From Acidobacteriota bacterium (GTDB lineage Bacteria; Acidobacteriota; Terriglobia; Bryobacterales; Bryobacteraceae), in the NCBI GenBank assembly GCA_026393985.1, contig JAPKZB010000084.1, positions 8,215 to 72,214 on the forward strand: DNA of 64,000 bases, given 5' to 3'. This document shows positions 62,024-64,000 of the stretch, in pieces. Within the stretch, counting starts at the first letter, position 1; each line of letters opens with the position of its first letter. The translations under genes and the position numbers were made by a program. The notes beneath the pieces were generated by a model. The model was not told the origin of the DNA. It made no database searches and worked only from the letters and a program-made list of their open reading frames with translations.

Positions 62024-62115
62024 AGGGAATAGCATACACGATTGCTCCCCCAGGAGATAGCGGGCACCCCACCCGTCTGCACCACCAGCAAATTTCTGAT
62101 AAGCTTCAGCTCCGG

Positions 62116-62144
62116 GCTGGAAACCCAATCGGGGTTTCCAGCCA
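62116..62144. promoter_or_regulatory. Perfect 12-bp inverted repeat between divergent receptor genes
   Basis: GGCTGGAAACCC (62116-62127), loop AATCG, GGGTTTCCAGCC (62133-62144). It lies 40 nt before the ATG of the + strand receptor in a 194-base divergent spacer. No T tract follows on either strand. It may be a regulator binding site, an mRNA leader stem or a dispersed palindromic element. Confidence 0.6.
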
Positions 62145-62184
62145 TCCTCACCTTCTCAAAATCCCTAGGGAGCTGATCTTTACA

Positions 62185-64000
62185 ATGCGTACTCTGTTTG
62201 CCGCTTTCCTCGCGTTCGCGCTCGTCCCGGCCAACGCCCAAACTTCTAAAGCACTCGTCTCCGGCATCGTCACCGATCCCACCGGCGCCACCATCGCTGG
62301 TGCCAAAATCACCGTCACCGACGTCCAGCGCAACCAGGAGTACAAAGCCGAAACCAACTCGGCCGGCGTCTATCGCGTCGTCGAATTGACCCCCAGCGTC
62401 TACCGCGTCGCCGCCGAAGCCCCCGGCTTCCGCCAGTACATCCTCGAATCCCTACCCCTCGCCACCCTCCAAAACGCCACCATCAATATCAAACTCGAAG
62501 TCGGCGCCGTCACCGAAAAGGTCCAGGTCACCGCCACCGGCCCCCTCCTCGAAGCCTCCAGCTCAGCCCTCAGCACCGTCGTCGAAAACAGAAAGATCAT
62601 CGAACTCCCCCTCAACAACCGCAACATCTACTCCCTCCTCACCCTCGTCCCCGGCATCACCCCCTCCACCCCCAACAACCCCGAAAGCGACTTCTTCACC
62701 TCCACCATCCGCTTTTCCATTAACGGCGGCAAAGAGTCCCAGAACGACATCCAACTCGACGGCGTCTCCGCCATGGTCCAAAGCGACATCCAGGGCATCT
62801 ACGGCGCCTCCGCTATCCCCTCGGTCGAAGGCATCCAGGAGTTCCGCGTCCAAACCAACACCTACAGCGCCGAATACGGCCGCTCCGGCGGCGGCCAGGT
62901 CACCATGTTCACCAAGTCCGGCACCAACCAGTTCCACGGCTCCGCCTTCGAGTTCCTCCGCAACTCCGCCATGGACTCCAAAAACTTCTTCCTCAACCGC
63001 AACAACCTCCCCAAAGCCTCCCTCCAGCAGCACCAGTACGGCGCCAGCGTCGGCGGTCGCGTCATCAAAGACAAAACCTTCTTCTTCGTCCTCTATGAAA
63101 AGAAGCTGATCAAGTCCGGCAGCCTCGGTATCTTCACCGTCCCCACCCCCGCCCAACTCTCCGGCGACTTCTCCAACACCCGCAACGCCAACGGCAATGT
63201 CCGCCCCATCTTCGACCCCTTCACCAGCCGCCCCAACCCCGACTCCCCCGGCAACTTCATCCGCAGCCCCTTTGCCGGCAATCGCATCCCCACCTCCATG
63301 ATGGACCCCATCGCCCTCAACGTCCTCAAGCTCTACCCCTCCTCCAATCAGGCCGGCCTGCCCAACACCAACCAGAACAACCTCGCCATCCAGCGCGTCC
63401 CCCAATCCCCCACCGACCGCGTCGACTTCAAAGTCGACCATAACTTCAACCCCAACCGCCGCATGTTCGTCCGCTACAACCGCTTCAAACAAGCCACCGC
63501 CGCCGCCGACTTCTGGGGCAACGGCGCCGCACCCTCCGACGGCATCATGTACTGGGGCTCCCACAACGCCGCCGCCGACTACACCGAAACCATCGGCTCC
63601 AGCACCATCATCAATGTCCGCGCCGGCCTCAGCCTCTTCTCCGCCTGGCGCCCCGCCTTCTCCTACGGCTACGACGTCACCAAACTCGGCTTCTCCCAAG
63701 CCCTCCAGGACGTCACCCTCAAAACCGGCGCCCCCCGCATCCCCCGCTTCGATATCCAGGACTACAACTCCGTCGGTCCCAACAACGGCTCCACTTACAC
63801 CAGCGACAACGTCGCCTACAGCCTCGTCGGCAACCTCACCAAACTCTCCGGCAAACACAGCCTCAAACTCGGCGGCGACGTCCGCATGTTCACCCTCGGC
63901 TTCGCCCAGTTCGGCAGCTCCCCGGGTAACTTCGCCTTCACCCGCCTCATGACCCAGGGCCCCGACCCCCGCCTCGCCGGCAACGGTGACGGACTCGCCT
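62185..64000 (+). CDS. Oar-like TonB-dependent outer-membrane receptor, 3' end cut by the window
   Basis: Open for about 605 residues to the last base without a stop. A signal peptide (MRTLFAAFLAFALVPANAQ) is followed by a CarboxypepD_reg-like domain (VSGIVTDPTGATIAGAKITV), a plug domain (IIELPLNNRNIYSLLTLVPG; QLDGVSAMVQSD; SGGGQVTMFTKSGTN) and the start of the barrel (FFFVLYEKKL). It is divergent from the receptor at 58889-61990. Codons are almost all C-ending, unlike the G-ending - strand receptors. The ribosome-binding site AGGGAG is rather far (about 12 nt) from the ATG. Confidence 0.87.
   Translation, partial: MRTLFAAFLAFALVPANAQTSKALVSGIVTDPTGATIAGAKITVTDVQRNQEYKAETNSAGVYRVVELTPSVYRVAAEAPGFRQYILESLPLATLQNATINIKLEVGAVTEKVQVTATGPLLEASSSALSTVVENRKIIELPLNNRNIYSLLTLVPGITPSTPNNPESDFFTSTIRFSINGGKESQNDIQLDGVSAMVQSDIQGIYGASAIPSVEGIQEFRVQTNTYSAEYGRSGGGQVTMFTKSGTNQFHGSAFEFLRNSAMDSKNFFLNRNNLPKASLQQHQYGASVGGRVIKDKTFFFVLYEKKLIKSGSLGIFTVPTPAQLSGDFSNTRNANGNVRPIFDPFTSRPNPDSPGNFIRSPFAGNRIPTSMMDPIALNVLKLYPSSNQAGLPNTNQNNLAIQRVPQSPTDRVDFKVDHNFNPNRRMFVRYNRFKQATAAADFWGNGAAPSDGIMYWGSHNAAADYTETIGSSTIINVRAGLSLFSAWRPAFSYGYDVTKLGFSQALQDVTLKTGAPRIPRFDIQDYNSVGPNNGSTYTSDNVAYSLVGNLTKLSGKHSLKLGGDVRMFTLGFAQFGSSPGNFAFTRLMTQGPDPRLAGNGDGLA

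Overview
The window reads as a piece of a high-G+C Acidobacteriota chromosome, most likely from the Bryobacter/Solibacter side of the phylum. This is an inference from gene content: three very large Oar-like TonB-dependent receptors with N-terminal carboxypeptidase-regulatory-like domains, a PEP-CTERM surface protein, secreted beta-helix/malectin mosaics and a very long one-strand polysaccharide locus. No rRNA, tRNA, insertion sequence or CRISPR array was recognised. The + strand is visibly C-rich over most of its length; genes on the + strand prefer C-ending codons and genes on the - strand G-ending codons, which fits the - strand being the leading strand.

Layout. 1-1,000: tandem terminator-like hairpin repeats and a PEP-CTERM gene (-). 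1,041-3,914 (+): a secreted beta-helix protein with two malectin-like domains. 3,922-47,517 (all -): an essentially unbroken exopolysaccharide/surface-glycan locus of 37 genes, many with ATGA stop-start overlaps. Read in the direction of transcription it begins with a ribbon-helix-helix protein, a nucleotide-sugar dehydrogenase, three exported proteins, a Wza-type export protein, a Wzc-type kinase, a phosphoglycosyl transferase, an aminotransferase and a PglF/CapD-type dehydratase. It continues with an ABC-2 permease, NeuB, a MaoC/FkbH/ACP/GNAT acyl module, a deacetylase, NeuC, a glycosyltransferase, NeuA, a 2-hydroxyacid dehydrogenase, an asparagine synthase and the ABC ATPase. It ends with a run of glycosyltransferases, methyltransferases, an O-antigen ligase/polymerase-like protein, a second deacetylase, a CapK/PaaK-like adenylate-forming enzyme, a GT-C membrane transferase, a second beta-helix protein and a membrane spermidine-synthase-like protein. 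47,518-48,291 is a 774-base intergenic region with promoters and several hairpins.

48,292-52,240 (+): a secreted heparinase II/III-type lyase followed by a decayed GmrSD-type (DUF262/DUF1524) restriction gene. 52,356-55,727 (-): an Oar-like receptor ended by a good intrinsic terminator. 55,807-58,722 (-): a phototrophy operon of a xanthorhodopsin-clade proton pump, lycopene cyclase (apparently frameshifted in a G8 tract) and a Blh-type beta-carotene dioxygenase. 58,889-61,990 (-) and 62,185-end (+): two divergent Oar-like receptors, the second cut by the window edge.

How it fits together (inference): the large locus would build and export a polysaccharide containing a nonulosonic (sialic/legionaminic-like) acid, probably with N- or O-acyl groups from an ACP-bound donor and possibly amidated uronic acids. 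The phototrophy operon would make retinal from lycopene for a green-tuned light-driven proton pump, with upstream carotenoid genes elsewhere. The rhodopsin carries Trp where xanthorhodopsin has the Gly that admits its antenna carotenoid.
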